This document shows positions 12,801-25,917 of a stretch of DNA of 64,000 nucleotides, piece after piece. Each line of letters opens with the position of its first letter. The first letter of the stretch is position 1. The position numbers and the translations under genes were made by a program. The notes below the pieces were generated by a model, which saw only the letters and a program-made list of their open reading frames with translations, was not told where the DNA came from and did no database searches. The stretch lies in assembly GCA_019914995.1 (NCBI GenBank), contig CM034128.1:4776501-4840500 (forward strand), in the 5' to 3' direction. Origin of the DNA: Acanthochlamys bracteata. Its lineage: Eukaryota; Streptophyta; Magnoliopsida; Pandanales; Velloziaceae.

Positions 12801-15800
12801 TTAAATTGACAGCGTTGGCAAAAGATATAAACTAATGAACATGTCTTGATCATTCTGCACAGCCTTTTTGATTTTTAGAATCAAATGGACAACCTTATTA
12901 GATCGACTGATCTAAAATCTCTTATTTGTGATTACTGCATGTTTTTAAGGAAAAAGGTCGCCGCAAATTCAAGCAAGAAGTTGTACCTGATAGACACCAA
13001 GTTGAAGCCTTGTTGATTGTACAAGATAGCTCGAGTAAGAAACGAAAGTTCAATTTAAAAAAGAATAGTTCGGGTTATAAAAAGGACAAGTGACAGCTAA
13101 AGGGCTACGCTTGCAGAAAATTTAAGCATTTTAATGCAAAAACATATCAAATAAGTTTGGAGATACAGATCGCTCAAATTTCTTACTTATGTAATGTACA
13201 ATTATAATGATAGTGATGCTCTATTATGAGAGATAATGTGCATGTAACAAGTCCAAACTTTGACTTACATGAGGGACTAGTTTCATCACTATTAAATCAT
13301 TTTTGCAGATACTGTGTAGATAGAGAATGGACAAGTTTTTGAAATTACTACGGTTGGTTCCATCAAGCTTAGGACAAACGATGAAATTGTAAGCATCAAC
13401 GGTAAGGAAAATCATGTTTTTAGTCTTCTAAAGATTTGTTTTCTTTAAAACAACTTAATAATATGATTTGCAAGACTTGCAGATGGAATAATGAAGTAAA
13501 AAACCATCAAGGACAGGCACAAAATCTTAAAGGTAAAGAATATTGGCTCATACCTATATAAGTGTGTGTGATGATATTGCTTTACGAAAATACTTGTATT
13601 GCATCATGTAACGCCGAAGATATCACACTAGTGTGATACCTAAAATTTAGTTCTCGCAATTTGATTTAAAGATTCTTGATGATCGAAAGCTAGGACTATT
13701 GGAGGTAAAATTACCATTCAGTGAGGAGTATATCACTGATAAACAACATCGTATCAAGTTTGGAAGATCGATTTTCTAGCTAAAGATAAGCTCGATTTGT
13801 TTCGCTAAGATGTGTGGTAGTCACCACACTATCTATTAGTGGATCTAATATTTTATATAATTATTTATCTTTTTAGGAAAAGTCGAATGTTCTCAATCTG
13901 AAGAAAGTTGGATGTTTTTAGGTGTTCATGTTTTTGTAAGTTTGGATGAAATTTGATTCCAACATCATGAGCAAATTCAAGAGATGCCTATGATTTGCTT
14001 AAGATATTTTAAAGTATCGCCTATGGGATTCCACTGTCTAAGCGGTTCTTTTCAGTAGGAATATCATCTTTATGAAGGACTAGTTGTAGAGAGTGACTAA
14101 CGGTGATAATGTAAGGATGAAGGAGGGATTGCTCTCATCAGTTGATCACATTAGTTCTAGAGAAGAAGGATTAGGAAAAACGATAGTATTCTAAAGTTTG
14201 TAACAATGAATCAACAGAAGAAAAAAGATGGAGTTCGTATGCAACATCCCTTAGAGTGTTTAACTTGTAAGAAGAAGTCACTGATAGGTACAAGGACTAT
14301 CTTATAGATACATCCAATTTATATATTACTTATTTAAAGAGAAAGGAGAGTCATCTTTTCTCAATGAGGTACAAGATAATCTAAATGCGTGTTTTAGATA
14401 GAAGCTTTGTCAGAAGAGCTAGATTGTGCTTCACAAGAACATGACATGACATTTTGTCTCAAGACTACAAAATAGAACAAATAAGTCTATAAATCAAGTA
14501 AGATCGTAATGATCAAGTAGAACGATATCGTGCTTGGTTGGTGGTAAAGGCTATATTAAGAATGAAGAGATCAATTTTGATCAAAACTTCTCTTCAGTGG
14601 TATGTTTCACTACTGTTCATGTGGTATTGAGCTTTATGGATCATCGGATCTCTATCATGAATGGCTCGACGGAACAACGTTCTTACACACAGAGTTTGAA
14701 AAGAAAATATATATGGTTTAGCCAAAAAACTTTACTGTAAAGATAAAGAGGATCTAATTTATCGGTTTGCCAAATCAATTTACAAACTTATGTAAGCAAG
14801 CTTGTCTCAGACTGTTTTACTTACAAAAGTTTATTGTTTTGCTGTTGTATTCGGATGATATATTTGTGACAGGTCTGAGCATAGTGTGCACAAATATTGA
14901 AGGATTAATTGGTTAGTGAATTTGATACAAAAATTTGGAACCAGTAAACATAATTTTGGGCCTGCAGATTTGGTAAGATAGAAGGTAATAGAGAGATTTA
15001 AATATTTCAAACTTGTTACATGAGAAAAGTGATAGAACCGTTCAACATATATGATGATAAGTCGATGTACGCCCTACTCTCTATTAGTTTCAAACTATGA
15101 TATTTGCCATCATCTAATCCAAAGTAAGAAGTATAAGAATGTCTCAGGTATCATATGAATTAATAGTAATAAGTCTAATGTATGTCGTATTTTGTACTTG
15201 GCCTTATATTACACATGCAATGAGAGTATAATTAGGTTCATGTCATGTTCTACTGTTGAGCATTAAAAGTGATGAGAAGCACCGTTGGGTATGTGAAGTG
15301 AACTTTGAGTGTTGCATTGTGTTACAGAGGATCTATTTTTATTGTTAAGGAATTCATTGATGCAGACTTTGTAGGTCAGTTATGTGTTTGTTCTTTTAGG
15401 TGGTGTTAGTTGATGGTATATGTTATAATCCGTGGTAGCTTTGTCTATAAAGAAAATTGAGTGTATGATCGCAATATAGTTGTCCAAAAAAAGGCTTAGA
15501 TGGAGAATTTAATAGAAGAGACTTTGTCTCTGTTTTGTGACGACCAAAATATTTAAATTTTGAAAAAATTCAACACTTGATTACAGAACAAACACATAGA
15601 TTATCATTATGTATAAAAGGTAATTTTTAGTGGAAATATTGATATGCTCATGATTCCTATTAAATAGAACTCTACGGATGTCTTAACTAAGACGTAACTC
15701 TTGACAAATTTTTATTGAAATTTCTATCTAGAATTACAATATAGGACAATATTGAAAGCGATCGTATATACTCATTATAAAAGACGAAAAGAAATCATTT

Positions 15801-15810
15801 CAAAATATCA

Positions 15811-15920
15811 ACGAAATCGGGAGAAGATAGATAACAGATCAGGTCAAGAAAATGAGCTAGTATGAAATATCAACAAAATCGGAAAAAATAGATAACAGAT
15901 CAGGTCAAGAATATGAGCTA
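15811..15920 (+). repeat. Tandem duplication of about 60 bp inside the copia fossil
   Basis: Two head-to-tail copies (about 15803-15860 and 15861-15920) share 'gataacagatcaggtcaaga' and 'atgagctag' in the same order. It lies just upstream of the 3' LTR. Confidence 0.7.
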
Positions 15921-16069
15921 GCTAGCCTGCGTACTAGCCCTGCTATTCTCACTCTTACCTATTTTGAGTATCATCAAATTTTGACATTTATGTATCAGTT
16001 TATTCTTATTTTTGGGTGTAATTTATAAAGTACTTTTAAATAGAAGATTTGTTAAATGTGTAAATGTAC

Positions 16070-16555
16070 TTTGCTAAATATTAGTACATAGTCCGTTGCA
16101 ATATATATAAGTTAGATATGCATAAGAAAATATAATGATAAGATGACCCATCATTCAAGAAGTTTGATGCGAACGATAGAAAAATTTGAAGTATCTCTAA
16201 GAAGGTGAAATGCCAAGAGATTTGAGTCGTTAACTAAAAAATAAAAACCAACCATTTGAAATTTAAAAATATTTTTGAACATACAACATATATATATATA
16301 GACGAGGAGTATTTATTTGGACCGCAATAATAATCACAATGCCAATCACCATCACAACGACATTATATGTAAAATATACAAAAGATAGTATTCCAGCTAG
16401 AGGTTCTACTTAAATTATAAGATAAATCTTTACAGTTGCCGTGGATTAGTGATTTTATTGAGACAATTTTGTCTTTTCGTAAATATATTTTCATTTTTCT
16501 CACATAAATTTTGTGTTCTTTATTTGTTTTATTTTTTCTCAATTTTTGTATTATT
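16070..16555 (+). repeat. 3' LTR of the copia fossil
   Basis: The direct-repeat partner of 12290-12800, in the same order and orientation, with many differences. Edges are approximate. Confidence 0.55.
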
Positions 16556-16559
16556 TAAA

Positions 16560-18599
16560 CAAAATTATTAAATATATTATATATTTTTGCAGTATTTATA
16601 GACAACGGAACATACCTAGTATTTTCAATACTTAAATATCTAACTTTCCATAACAAGTTTAAGTTCATCATCTACTTGAGTAAATATCTGTAGTACTGCT
16701 GCTTAGTTCTACCAATAAAAAAAAAAGGAAAAAATCTGCAATCATCCGATATTAGACTAATCTAGTCTCGTTGGCTTCGAAAGAGTGAATATAAATAATG
16801 CAGATCATGTAAATATCCTAGCTCCTGAGATCACCCAAAAAGCAATGCTATATAGATCAAGTATGGATAGCAGCAAGAGTAGCAAAGAAGTAACTAAAAG
16901 TTTTGTACTTGAAGTTGACAACATGATTAATATTATGGCAGACAGCACTTACCACCCATCTTTTTTTATTTTTTATCACTAACTCCACAATCACTCTATT
17001 TTTTTTAATCAATGGTGGTGATATTGATTAAGTATAAAAACATTTGCTCACTTGAAGAAGTAAAGCTCATGTTGATTATAGATTGAGATACTTGTTGGAG
17101 AATCTTTTTTCAAGAGAAAATCACTTCATAAAAATATATATATCCTCCATTTCTGACCTTTGATGCATTCAAAGAAAGTAATCAAATTAATATTGTGAAT
17201 TTCTGATTCATTTTATTTTTTTAATTCTATAAAATCTTAGGTATTTTTTAATTTATTATGAGCAATATTTAATTTAAATTCTATAAAATCTTAGTTTTTT
17301 TAATTATTATGAGCAATATAAAAGGATCCTATAGTAATATTATTTTAGACAAAATTCTGATATTATTATGGTAGTGTGAGTTAGTATATTCTCTATCATA
17401 CGTAGATCAGATGGCACCTTAAATTCAAATTTAAAATCTTCTATGATCTAATTTATAAAAACAGTGCAAGCCATTTTAATATTTGTAAAAAAAATTCTTA
17501 TGTTTCTATATCTTAAATTCAACTTATTTTTTTAAACCCTCATTTTAAAGTTTAAATTCTCATATTTTTGGAGCTGGATATTAAATTTGATGTCACTTTT
17601 TTTATGCAAATAATGTGTACTCATTTTCCAAATTATATAAACAAATCTTTCCATTTTGTTTCCATTAAATTCTAAAAAGCCGTTTGGAAGTGCGTTTTAT
17701 TTTATTCCAATAATTTTATTTTATTTTATTTTATGTTTTCTAATTAAACTTTTTATAATATTTTATAGAATTTATTTAAAATTTTAAAAGTCTCAAAAAT
17801 TTTATATTGTAAGATTTTATTATTGATTATTTTTATTTTTTTTGAAATAAAAAAATAAAAATTCTTTTTTAAAAAAATTAAAAATATTTTTTCTTTTAAA
17901 AAATTCTACTTCAAAAGTATTACCAAACGTTCCGTAAGTATTGTGTCGTGAGCATATATTGAATGTTTGGTCCATATAAAACTAAACTACAAAAAACAAC
18001 CAACACAATTATAATATGCGCAGAATTATTAAAATATATCGGACATACTTGGTTGATTTTAAGTATTTATTTTATCTCTATTTTAAGTTTTAAAAAATTC
18101 TTTTGTAGTATTTTAGAATTTTAACAAAATGAGTGAATTATATATTATAGAATTTTTTATATGTATAATTTTTATTTTTGAAGTTCAAATTTTCTAAATA
18201 ATCCCACCAAAAGCTCCTATGTCTGTGTAATGTTTTCATTCGTTCAATGTTATACCAGCTGTTTGTAAAGGAACACCAGATCCAAATCCTTGTATGATCC
18301 ACGTCATGCATATATCTTCTTCTTTCTCTTTCAAAGTCACCCTCGAAAACTTCGAATTACCTTCGTGTCCGTTTCAGTGGAAATACTCAGACTACGTTTG
18401 GTATTATAGTTTAAACAATTAATATTTCAATATTATAATATTTATATTATTTATAAAATTTTTAAAATTTAATATAAAAATTAAACTTAATAAAATTATT
18501 ATACATATAATGATATAACTGTAATTCTTTAATAAAAAATTATTTCAGAAAAGCTCAATTTAACTTGTAAACGTTCCCACCGTCAGCCCCTCTCCCACT
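16560..18599. other. Intergenic DNA upstream of the ACT-domain kinase
   Basis: Mostly AT-rich. A 65-codon frame at 16785-16982 has fairly balanced composition but resembles nothing known and is probably chance. A MITE lies at 17679-17935 (listed separately). A less AT-rich block at 18230-18385 and the pyrimidine-rich 18580-18620 probably hold the kinase promoter and leader. An AT-rich insert with 'acgtttggta' and 'aaacgttccc' ends (about 18393-18585) may be another MITE in that promoter. Confidence 0.45.
17679..17935. mobile_element. MITE of the 'cgtttggaagtgc' group
   Basis: The left end gccgtttggaagtgc and the reverse complement of the right end (acggaacgtttggtaatac) are imperfect inverted repeats around an AT-rich core of about 220 bases. 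The core shares wording with the elements at 43.2, 47.8 and 51.2 kb. Confidence 0.45.
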
Positions 18600-18629
18600 C
18601 ACTCACTCCTTCATTTAAACCCCTTAGCG

Positions 18630-18665
18630 ATGTGCCTTCTGAGGTCGTCGATGGCGATCCGGTGA
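18630..18665 (+). promoter_or_regulatory. Upstream ORF in the kinase leader
   Basis: An ATG at 18630 opens an 11-codon frame (MCLLRSSMAIR) that stops at 18665, 19 bases before the main ATG at 18685 and in another frame. If the transcript begins upstream of it, scanning ribosomes would meet this ATG first. Leader position is inferred, not shown. Confidence 0.4.
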
Positions 18666-18684
18666 TCGGTGCTCAGTTCAAAGA

Positions 18685-21600
18685 ATGGATTTCGGAGCTA
18701 TTGCGGCGACGGCGCCGGTCGAGGAAGTCGGAGAGAGCTCGTCGCCGTCGAGGGTTCACGGTGGTAACGCTGTCGCCGGAGCTCTCGCCGGAGGGTTTGA
18801 TGTTGTTGATGAGATCTATAGAAGGCTTGTGGAGATAGGGATCGCTGAGGCTTCTGATCCTGAGTTCAGGAACGAGCTCGATGCACACTTCGCTCGGTTG
18901 CCGCAGAGGTACTAATAGTAGTATGCTTAATCTATTCATTTTTTGTTTATTGCCTTGAGATTCATGCTGTCTCTCTTTTTCTGATTTTCAGTTCGATTAA
19001 TTGAACTCTCGGAGTTTGGACAAGTTTTACGATCTTATATTATTACTTACAATTTTTTAATTTCTATCAGGAACTTGATTTCAAATGCTCTATATGGTTT
19101 TGTTTGAACCATGCGAAGTTTGGGTAGTTTAGTTCTGATATTTCTGTGTTTGAGATTGATATTCCTCTTTCTCTCTCTATCAACTCTTGCTTGATCAAAT
19201 TTGAGAGGATTTGATTACTTGCACAAAATGGAGCCTCTCTAAAAGTTTGCTTGATTGAATTATGAGATTGTACTGCATCCGTAATTTCTTTACTGGAGCT
19301 TGACTTTCTGCTCTTTATCATTCAATGTTTTTCTTGATTGAGGTTGTGCATAAATGTTAAAGAACAGATATAGTATCTTCATTTTAGATTTCCAAACTGT
19401 CTTTGCTTTTCCGATTTGAAGAGATAGAACCAGTTGATACGCAAGATATAACCATACAGCTCGATTGGTGCATCCGTTGTTTACGAGTTAGTAGCAGTTG
19501 GTTCAAGAATGCAGTAACTTCTAAGAAAATCAATAATAACAAATGCTGTTCTTTTGACTAGTCCTTCTCCATATTTTACTTAATTGGTTATTCTATATTG
19601 ATCTCCTAACAGCTATTAACAAGTGTTGACTACTTAAGGCATAGCACAACATTATGATCCAATATCGAGTTTCTTAAATATTTTCCTGTTGTTTTTTAAT
19701 AAATTCAGTTATAGACTTGATGTAAGCGTCGAGAGAGCAGAAGATATCCTGATACACCAACAGATCCTTTTAGATGCAAAGGATCCAGGTAAACGTCCAG
19801 CCTTCCACGTGCGTTTCTTAAAGGTAATTGCTTCTCCTCTCTAACGCTCTATGCATGGATGAAGTGAAGTTTTGCAAAACGTTACTGGATAACAGTATGT
19901 AGCAATTATATTTTCTATTCCTGTACTAAGCTTTCTAATGCCCATACTCAATAAGTTATTTTACTTGCTGATTTGAGATTTTCAAGAACTTTGATTTCTT
20001 CACATTATTCGTTGGTTTAGCTCACATTTCTTGATGCCGTCTGTATTTATGTTGCATATCGTTTACTTACACTTCATCTTTGATTATAGGTTAAGATAGT
20101 GTGACTAAAAGTAAGGCTCACATGATTGATTTGGTGAATTTTGTTTCAGTACGATGAAATTCAGGATGCACAGAGCATCGAGGACAATGATGATGAAGAT
20201 GACCACACCAATGCTTCTTCTGTGGGGTATTTTCTTTGCATTTATTCAATTTATTAGATTTAACTTGGTGTGAGCGTGCTCTTAAGTCACCTAGTTTGCA
20301 AAGGGATTTCTGAGCTTTAATTTGAAGCATGCTATTTATCTGCTCCATTTGTTTCCTCTATGGTGCTGCTACTAGATGAGTAATTATTAAGACTGGAGTG
20401 AAGGATCGCACTAAGCAAGGGGGAACTATTCTCAGTTGTCAGCATATATCGTATTGACATCCTGGTTTGTTTGAGCTTTGACATCTGAATCATTGTACAG
20501 GATCGTTTAGTTAATAATCTTGTAAAAAATTTATATTCTGTACTAATACTGTTTAAATATATCAGGATTATTAGTTAGTTTAAAGTTAAAATTCAGGCTT
20601 CGTGTATTAGTGGTTATTTTAGATCACTTATATTTATGTTTTCATTTTTTCTTATGAAACGATAAATTCCCAGCATTGCAGGCGCTGGGAACCCTCTCCT
20701 TTTACAAGAGTCGGAGGGTGCCAAACCATTAAGCTAACTAAGGAGTGACTCAACAACACTTTTTTTGTTGTTGTTGTTGTTTAGTAACCACCCTTATTCT
20801 GCTTTCATGAGAAGCACTTGCATTTTAAAGGTGCTTTTGAAAGCATGTAGTGGGATGTTTTTGGAAGCTACTTATACTTTTCATAACAGAAACAACAAAA
20901 CCACTCAAAATCTTTTCTCAAAGTTCATGAGTCAACCATTTGTACTTTTCATTCAAAATTATAGAATCGTGCAAATCAAATTTTCTAAAACTTAATTTAG
21001 ATAAAATGTAATTAAAACTATTTATATCATATTTACATTATAGTTATGATCTCTTAAAATTACGAAAAGTTATACCAAAATATTGTAATTAATATAGTCA
21101 TTACCATAATTGTCCATTTTTGTTTTTTTAAGAAAAGTTCCACTTCTTCAGAAGTGTATTACCAAATAGTTTTATGATGCATTCCAGTAGCAGTTTATGA
21201 GGCGACTTTTAGCACAGCTTCGTAGAGTGGCTTTCTTCCATGTTACCAAACAGAGCCTAAGTCGCTACTGAAATAGATATTTTTAATTTTGTCTGAAATG
21301 AATGATAATACTTTAGTCTATGATCATCTCAAAACATTTTGTTGTTTCTTCTTAAACGGCAGATATCTAAAAATATTAGACATTTGCAGGCAAGAGGAGT
21401 TAGCTAATACCCCACTTCATGAGATAGTATTCTCAACTTTGGATAGACCGAAGCTCCTTAGTCAGGTAGGTTTATGCAATCTCCCTAAATACCTATTGTG
21501 AAATTAAGGAGTTATTTTAACCTGGAGTTCTTGGGAGCTTAATCAAACTTGCTTGTTCTCTTTAAAAATCTCGATTTTTTGTACTCATTAATTAAGTTGC

Positions 21601-24600
21601 TCCTAAATCTTTTTGGTGGTGCCAGCTGTCTGCATTGCTTTCTGACCTTGACCTAAACATACGTGAAGCTCATGTCTTCTCAACGATGGATGGTTACTCT
21701 TTGGATGTATTTGTTGTTGATGGATGGCATGAGGAGGTAATTTAAATTGAAAAGCTTTCTGAACTTTTGACTATTGAAGCTGATGTGGGTATATTTATTT
21801 GGTCTTGTTGTTTTTTCAAGAGCTTTTCTTATGCTTTCAATCTAAATGTGGCTGCTTTGTCTTTTGGATTCACATTTAATAAATGCACAAAGTTATAGTA
21901 GAAAGTCGTGGTCCATTTGTTTAGCAAGCAGCTCCTAAAGTTCAAAATGAAGCATGAAGATTGACTGCAAGAAATAAGAACTGCATTATGTTCATAAAAG
22001 AATTTAACCAATTTAGGGCTGTCTCAAACCAAATCGTTGCACATCTGTGACGAGCATCTTTATGGAATGTCAGCCCTTATTTCATATCGTAAGGAAGCTT
22101 TTCATGGAAGGTTCAGCGCTCACTGTCTGCAAATATTGCTTATCTTGGTTGTCTAGGTTGATGGACCAGTTATACGTAGTCTAGTTGAGTCTATTACGTG
22201 CAGGCCCTATTAATTTTTCAAAGGGGCACTGTGATTCTATTTTCTAAATGGCAGGGATCTTTGCCAAGACCAAATGTTGCTGACTTTGCAATGGTGTGCT
22301 CAGGATACAGATGAGTTGCAGAGGGAGCTTGAGATTGCCATCGGAGAAAACGAGGTAATTGCACTTTAACTCCATCTGTCATCAGTGTTCTTTAAGTAAG
22401 TTTCTTTTTTATGCAAGTCTTCAACATTAATTATTCACTTTGCCAGGTATTCAGGCTTTGTACTGCATTTCCTTTGAGAAAATCCAAATGTTGGTACCAA
22501 TACCTTGATAAACAATTGTGTCGGTTCAAGATTACTTTTTTGGAGGCCATGTCTAACCAATCAGGCTGTCTTATGCAATGTTTAAAATCTGTTGTTGCAT
22601 GATTGTGATTTCCCGAATATTACCATCACTGATAAGGCCTTCAGTTGAAACCTACAATACTCAGTATTAAACCGTTGGTGATCTTTTACGTGGCGTTAGC
22701 CATTAGTCATTATGTTGGACCTCTCTTTGGCAATGAGAGTGGTATATTGTTTATTATTTTGAGTAATCTGTCATGGCTATTATATATATATATAATCCTT
22801 AATCATGAAATATGCCAAGGGACCAAGAGAAAGTAACAACTAGTAACCTGGGCCCAATCTACCTAAAACCTACATAACTATCACCTCATAACTGTATTAC
22901 AAAATCATATGAAGCAAAAAATCTTGAAGAAACTAGCAGTAGAATTCTTCTAAACATCAGGGATAAGGTATTTTGTTGTTTCTACTGGAATGCAGGGGAA
23001 CTGGTCTGGTTCAAGCTCAAATCGTTCTTCGGTAACAGAAAGAATGCTTGCAGTGCAGCCAAAGATTGGTGATTTAGAAATTGAAAAAAAATCTTTGAAA
23101 ATGGGGGAGAAGATTGCTTCTGGCTCTTGTGGAGACTTGTAAGTCTGAGTAATGAGAGATTGATGCTTATATATTCTTATTTAGTTGAATCAGCTAGCTT
23201 CTTGGTGCAAGCATTTGCATTAGCAATCTTGTGTGGGCTTCTTGTTTCCAGATATCGTGGAACTTACCAGGGTCAGGATGTTGCAATAAAAATCTTAAGA
23301 TCTGAGCATGCAACTGAGGCTCTAGGGGCTGAATTCGCACAAGAAGTAAACGTCCTAAGGTGCACTAAATTACACTTTTGACTGATTTGTACTCTTATTT
23401 ATTTTGCTCTATCTAATATGAATGATTTGTGTGCAACTTTTTTTTTGGATTTTATCTCAATTATTCCTGATTTTGAATTCTTGGTGGTTTCTTCTTAGGG
23501 AAGTTCAGCACAGCAACATTGTTCGTTTTGTTGGTGCTTGCACAAAACCTCCACAGTTCCGCATTGTAACAGGTATTCTGTGCATGCATTTCCTGGAACA
23601 ATGTATAAGCTTCTGGGCCTTCTGGCTGGTTTATGGAAAATTTCGTGTATTTCTTCGGGAAGCTCGCTTGCTTAAAGCAACTACTAAACTTTTTTTTTAC
23701 TCTTAAGCACTTCTGGTTTCTAATTTATCTTGGTACCACTGTTATGCATAAACTTTTTTTTTACTCTTAAGCACTTCTGGTTTCTAATTTATCTTGGTAC
23801 CACTGTTATGCAGCTGGTGTTTCCTGTTAACTCACCAAGCTGTCAGATATTGTGTATTACTTTAGAAGTACGGATCTAATTGATTTCTTATGTTTCTATC
23901 CAGCCTCTTCAGTTTTCCTTGTGTTTCTATCCAGCCTCTTCACTTGCACTTATGCCAACATAATTACTATCTAGCCTCTTATAATGAGATAATTTTAACT
24001 ATATCTGTATCTGGATTATGTTATTTGTAATTTGCAGAGTATATGCCTGGAGGAAATCTCTACGACTTTCTTCATAAGCATCATATTGTCCTAAAGCTTC
24101 CAGAGTTGATAAGGTTTGCACTAGACATTTGCAAGGGGATGGCCTACTTACACCAACATAACATAATTCATAGGGACCTGAAGACAGCTAATCTCCTATT
24201 GGACAAGGATCGTGTATGTGTTGTTGCATGAACATCATAGTCCACTTAAATTCCAAGAATAAACTGTTCGCAAGCTGATGAAGTAGGAATTCCTTCGTTT
24301 ATTTTTATGCAGGTTGTGAAAGTTGCTGACTTTGGTGTGGCCCGGTTTAAAAACCAAGGGGGAGTTATGACCGCTGAAACTGGAACATATAGATGGATGG
24401 CCCCTGAGGTGCATTTCTTTTAGTAATGTGCATTTTGTACTTGAGAAATGATAATGCTTGCTTGGTCATTGTGAACAATGATTCGCCTTCATTTAAATGA
24501 TGTCACAAACTTATATGTTGCATGTGCTTGCATGCATTTCATGTTACATACAGCAAAGCATTATTGATCCTTTTTGTGTGAAATCTTGCTAATAAATTTC

Positions 24601-25917
24601 TTTGACTTCCATCAAGGTTATAAATCACCAACCTTATGACGAAAAAGCAGATGTATACAGTTTCGCTATTGTGCTGTGGGAGCTAGCAACCTCGAAGGTA
24701 TACTCTTCACCGTCTTTACTGGCTCGAGAATATTTTGGCCTTGTGTTGTCTGTAATGAGAGTTGAATAGTTACTCTTCTATTTGCAGATCCCTTATGGAT
24801 CAATGACGCCGCTGCAAGCTGCTTTAGGAGTAAGACAGGTTTGTGACGTCTTCTCCTTAAAGATCTTTCAATCATGTTAACCTACACAAAAGTTCCGTGA
24901 GCATAAACAATATATCATCAGGAGTACTTTTTGACCAAGAGAATTATAAATTACTTCACCATACTGAGCAATCCCAGATTGTTGCCTTCTCTTCTTACCT
25001 CTTAACCATTTATCCTCAATTTCAATAACAGGGTTTGCGGCCAGAACTTCCAGTAAACACACACCCTAAATTAGTGGACTTGATGCAGAGGTGTTGGGAG
25101 AGGAATCCTGCTAACCGCCCTTCTTTCTCGGATGTATCAGCTGAACTTGAAGAACTCATGGCTCAGGTTAAGGTATCTTATAGTAATCTTAGCTGCTCTC
25201 TATAATTGTAGAATCTTTGTGTCATTGTTATCATTGAAATAAATATGCAGCCAATCTTAATGAAGAACACAAACCTTTTTTCCAAAATTTTTACTGAAAT
25301 TAGGAATACTTTTTATCTAGGACACACCTGATCCCACAAGTCAACCAGCAACAAACAATGTCAGTGGGAAACAAAAAATGCTTGAAGGTATCCGTTAGTG
25401 ATATACCATGGGTTTTTGTAGACCTTCACATTGTACAGCCATCTATGGATTTGTACCATAAGAATGACGATTGACTTTCTCAGAAGCTGGTTTTTACTGC
25501 TGAAGAGAAATTGTTTTAGGTGCCAACTTCTGAATACCACGCTTGAAGCATTTTGTATACAGGCCTGAAAACCTCGATTACTGCTTTCCTTATCTTCTAA
25601 TTTCCTCCAAAAGAATCTTTTGTTGTAGAGATGTTTTTGTCTTGTATCATAGGCCTGTAAGTTTGATGTTGAACTAAGTGCTTTCTTATGTAGCATGGAA
25701 TATCTTAGTTCTCTAACATGCATAAGTAGAATGCTCAGTGAGTCAGTTTTTTCATTGAAGCAACGCTCTGAATTGATACTTTGTAGTTATGTAGCCTGTG
25801 CTTGCAGAGAGAACTTCCAATTGGTGACTTATTTTCTGCTCCAACGTTGATGTTAATAATATGTCTCTTCTGATGTTTGCAGGTTCGAATTTCATAGCTC
25901 AATCAGCTTATTATTAA
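18685..25917 (+). CDS. ACT-domain, Raf-like dual-specificity protein kinase (STY8/17/46-type)
   Basis: Sixteen exons in consistent phase: 18685-18908, 19709-19823, 20150-20226, 21390-21465, 21626-21736, 22304-22354, 22996-23138, 23252-23359, 23499-23572, 24038-24213, 24313-24408, 24617-24697, 24788-24838, 25032-25172, 25321-25387, 25883-25917. They give 541 aa, the usual family length. The N-terminus carries [12 protein letters not shown] (family motif). An acidic linker lies near residues 126-132 and an ACT domain near 149-205 ([18 protein letters not shown], ending LDVFVVDGW). The kinase domain spans about 252-505: Gly loop ASGSCG, VAIK lysine 279, HRDLK with Asp373, DFG 391-393, GTYRWMAPE ending at 417, so it should be active. 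Arabidopsis relatives phosphorylate chloroplast transit peptides in the cytosol; that role here is inference. This copy seems divergent from the three Arabidopsis proteins, so no symbol is given. Confidence 0.9.
20669..20745 (-). mobile_element. tRNA-like (SINE-like) fragment in intron 3 of the kinase
   Basis: On the minus strand, 'tagcttaatggtt' resembles a pol III A box and 'gggttcccagcgcc' a weak B box, about 31 bases apart as in tRNA-derived SINEs. No cloverleaf or clear tail was found, so it is not called a tRNA gene. Confidence 0.3.
20765..21260. mobile_element. hAT-like MITE in intron 3 of the kinase
   Basis: The right end gttaccaaacagagcctaag is a classic plant hAT-type terminus. The left side, 'gtttagtaacc' near 20780, is a weaker inverted partner. 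The core is AT-rich with no transposase frame. The left border is uncertain. Confidence 0.4.
23686..23813 (+). repeat. Perfect or near-perfect 64-bp tandem duplication in kinase intron 9
   Basis: Two head-to-tail 64-base copies, each starting 'aaacttttttttt' and ending 'ccactgttatgca'. The only difference I see is at the join: copy 1 ends 'gcat' and copy 2 ends 'gcag'. Their near identity points to a recent event. A looser repeat of 'tttctatccagcctcttca' follows at 23893-23942. Confidence 0.9.

Larger units (their letters stand above)
12290..16560 (+). mobile_element. Decayed Ty1/copia LTR retrotransposon
   Basis: A fossil of about 4.3 kb. Two similar flanking stretches act as LTRs (listed separately). 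Between them, in + orientation, lie a gag-like basic region near 13.0 kb, a reverse-transcriptase remnant near 14.53-14.74 kb whose wording matches the Ty1/copia RT start (GKGY, then NF..VV), and an RNase-H-like remnant near 15.17-15.35 kb. The order fits copia. It is clearly broken in many places and cannot be active. The LTRs differ strongly from each other, so it is old. The exact lineage is not known. Confidence 0.7.

Noticed and set aside
16785-16982. 65-codon frame with balanced composition beside the copia 3' LTR
   Set aside because: No recognisable motif, no splice context and no neighbour exon; probably chance or LTR-flank debris.
22255-22303. Alternative acceptor 49 bases upstream of kinase exon 6
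   Set aside because: It would shift the frame and stop at once; the acceptor before 22304 keeps the phase and matches the family text.
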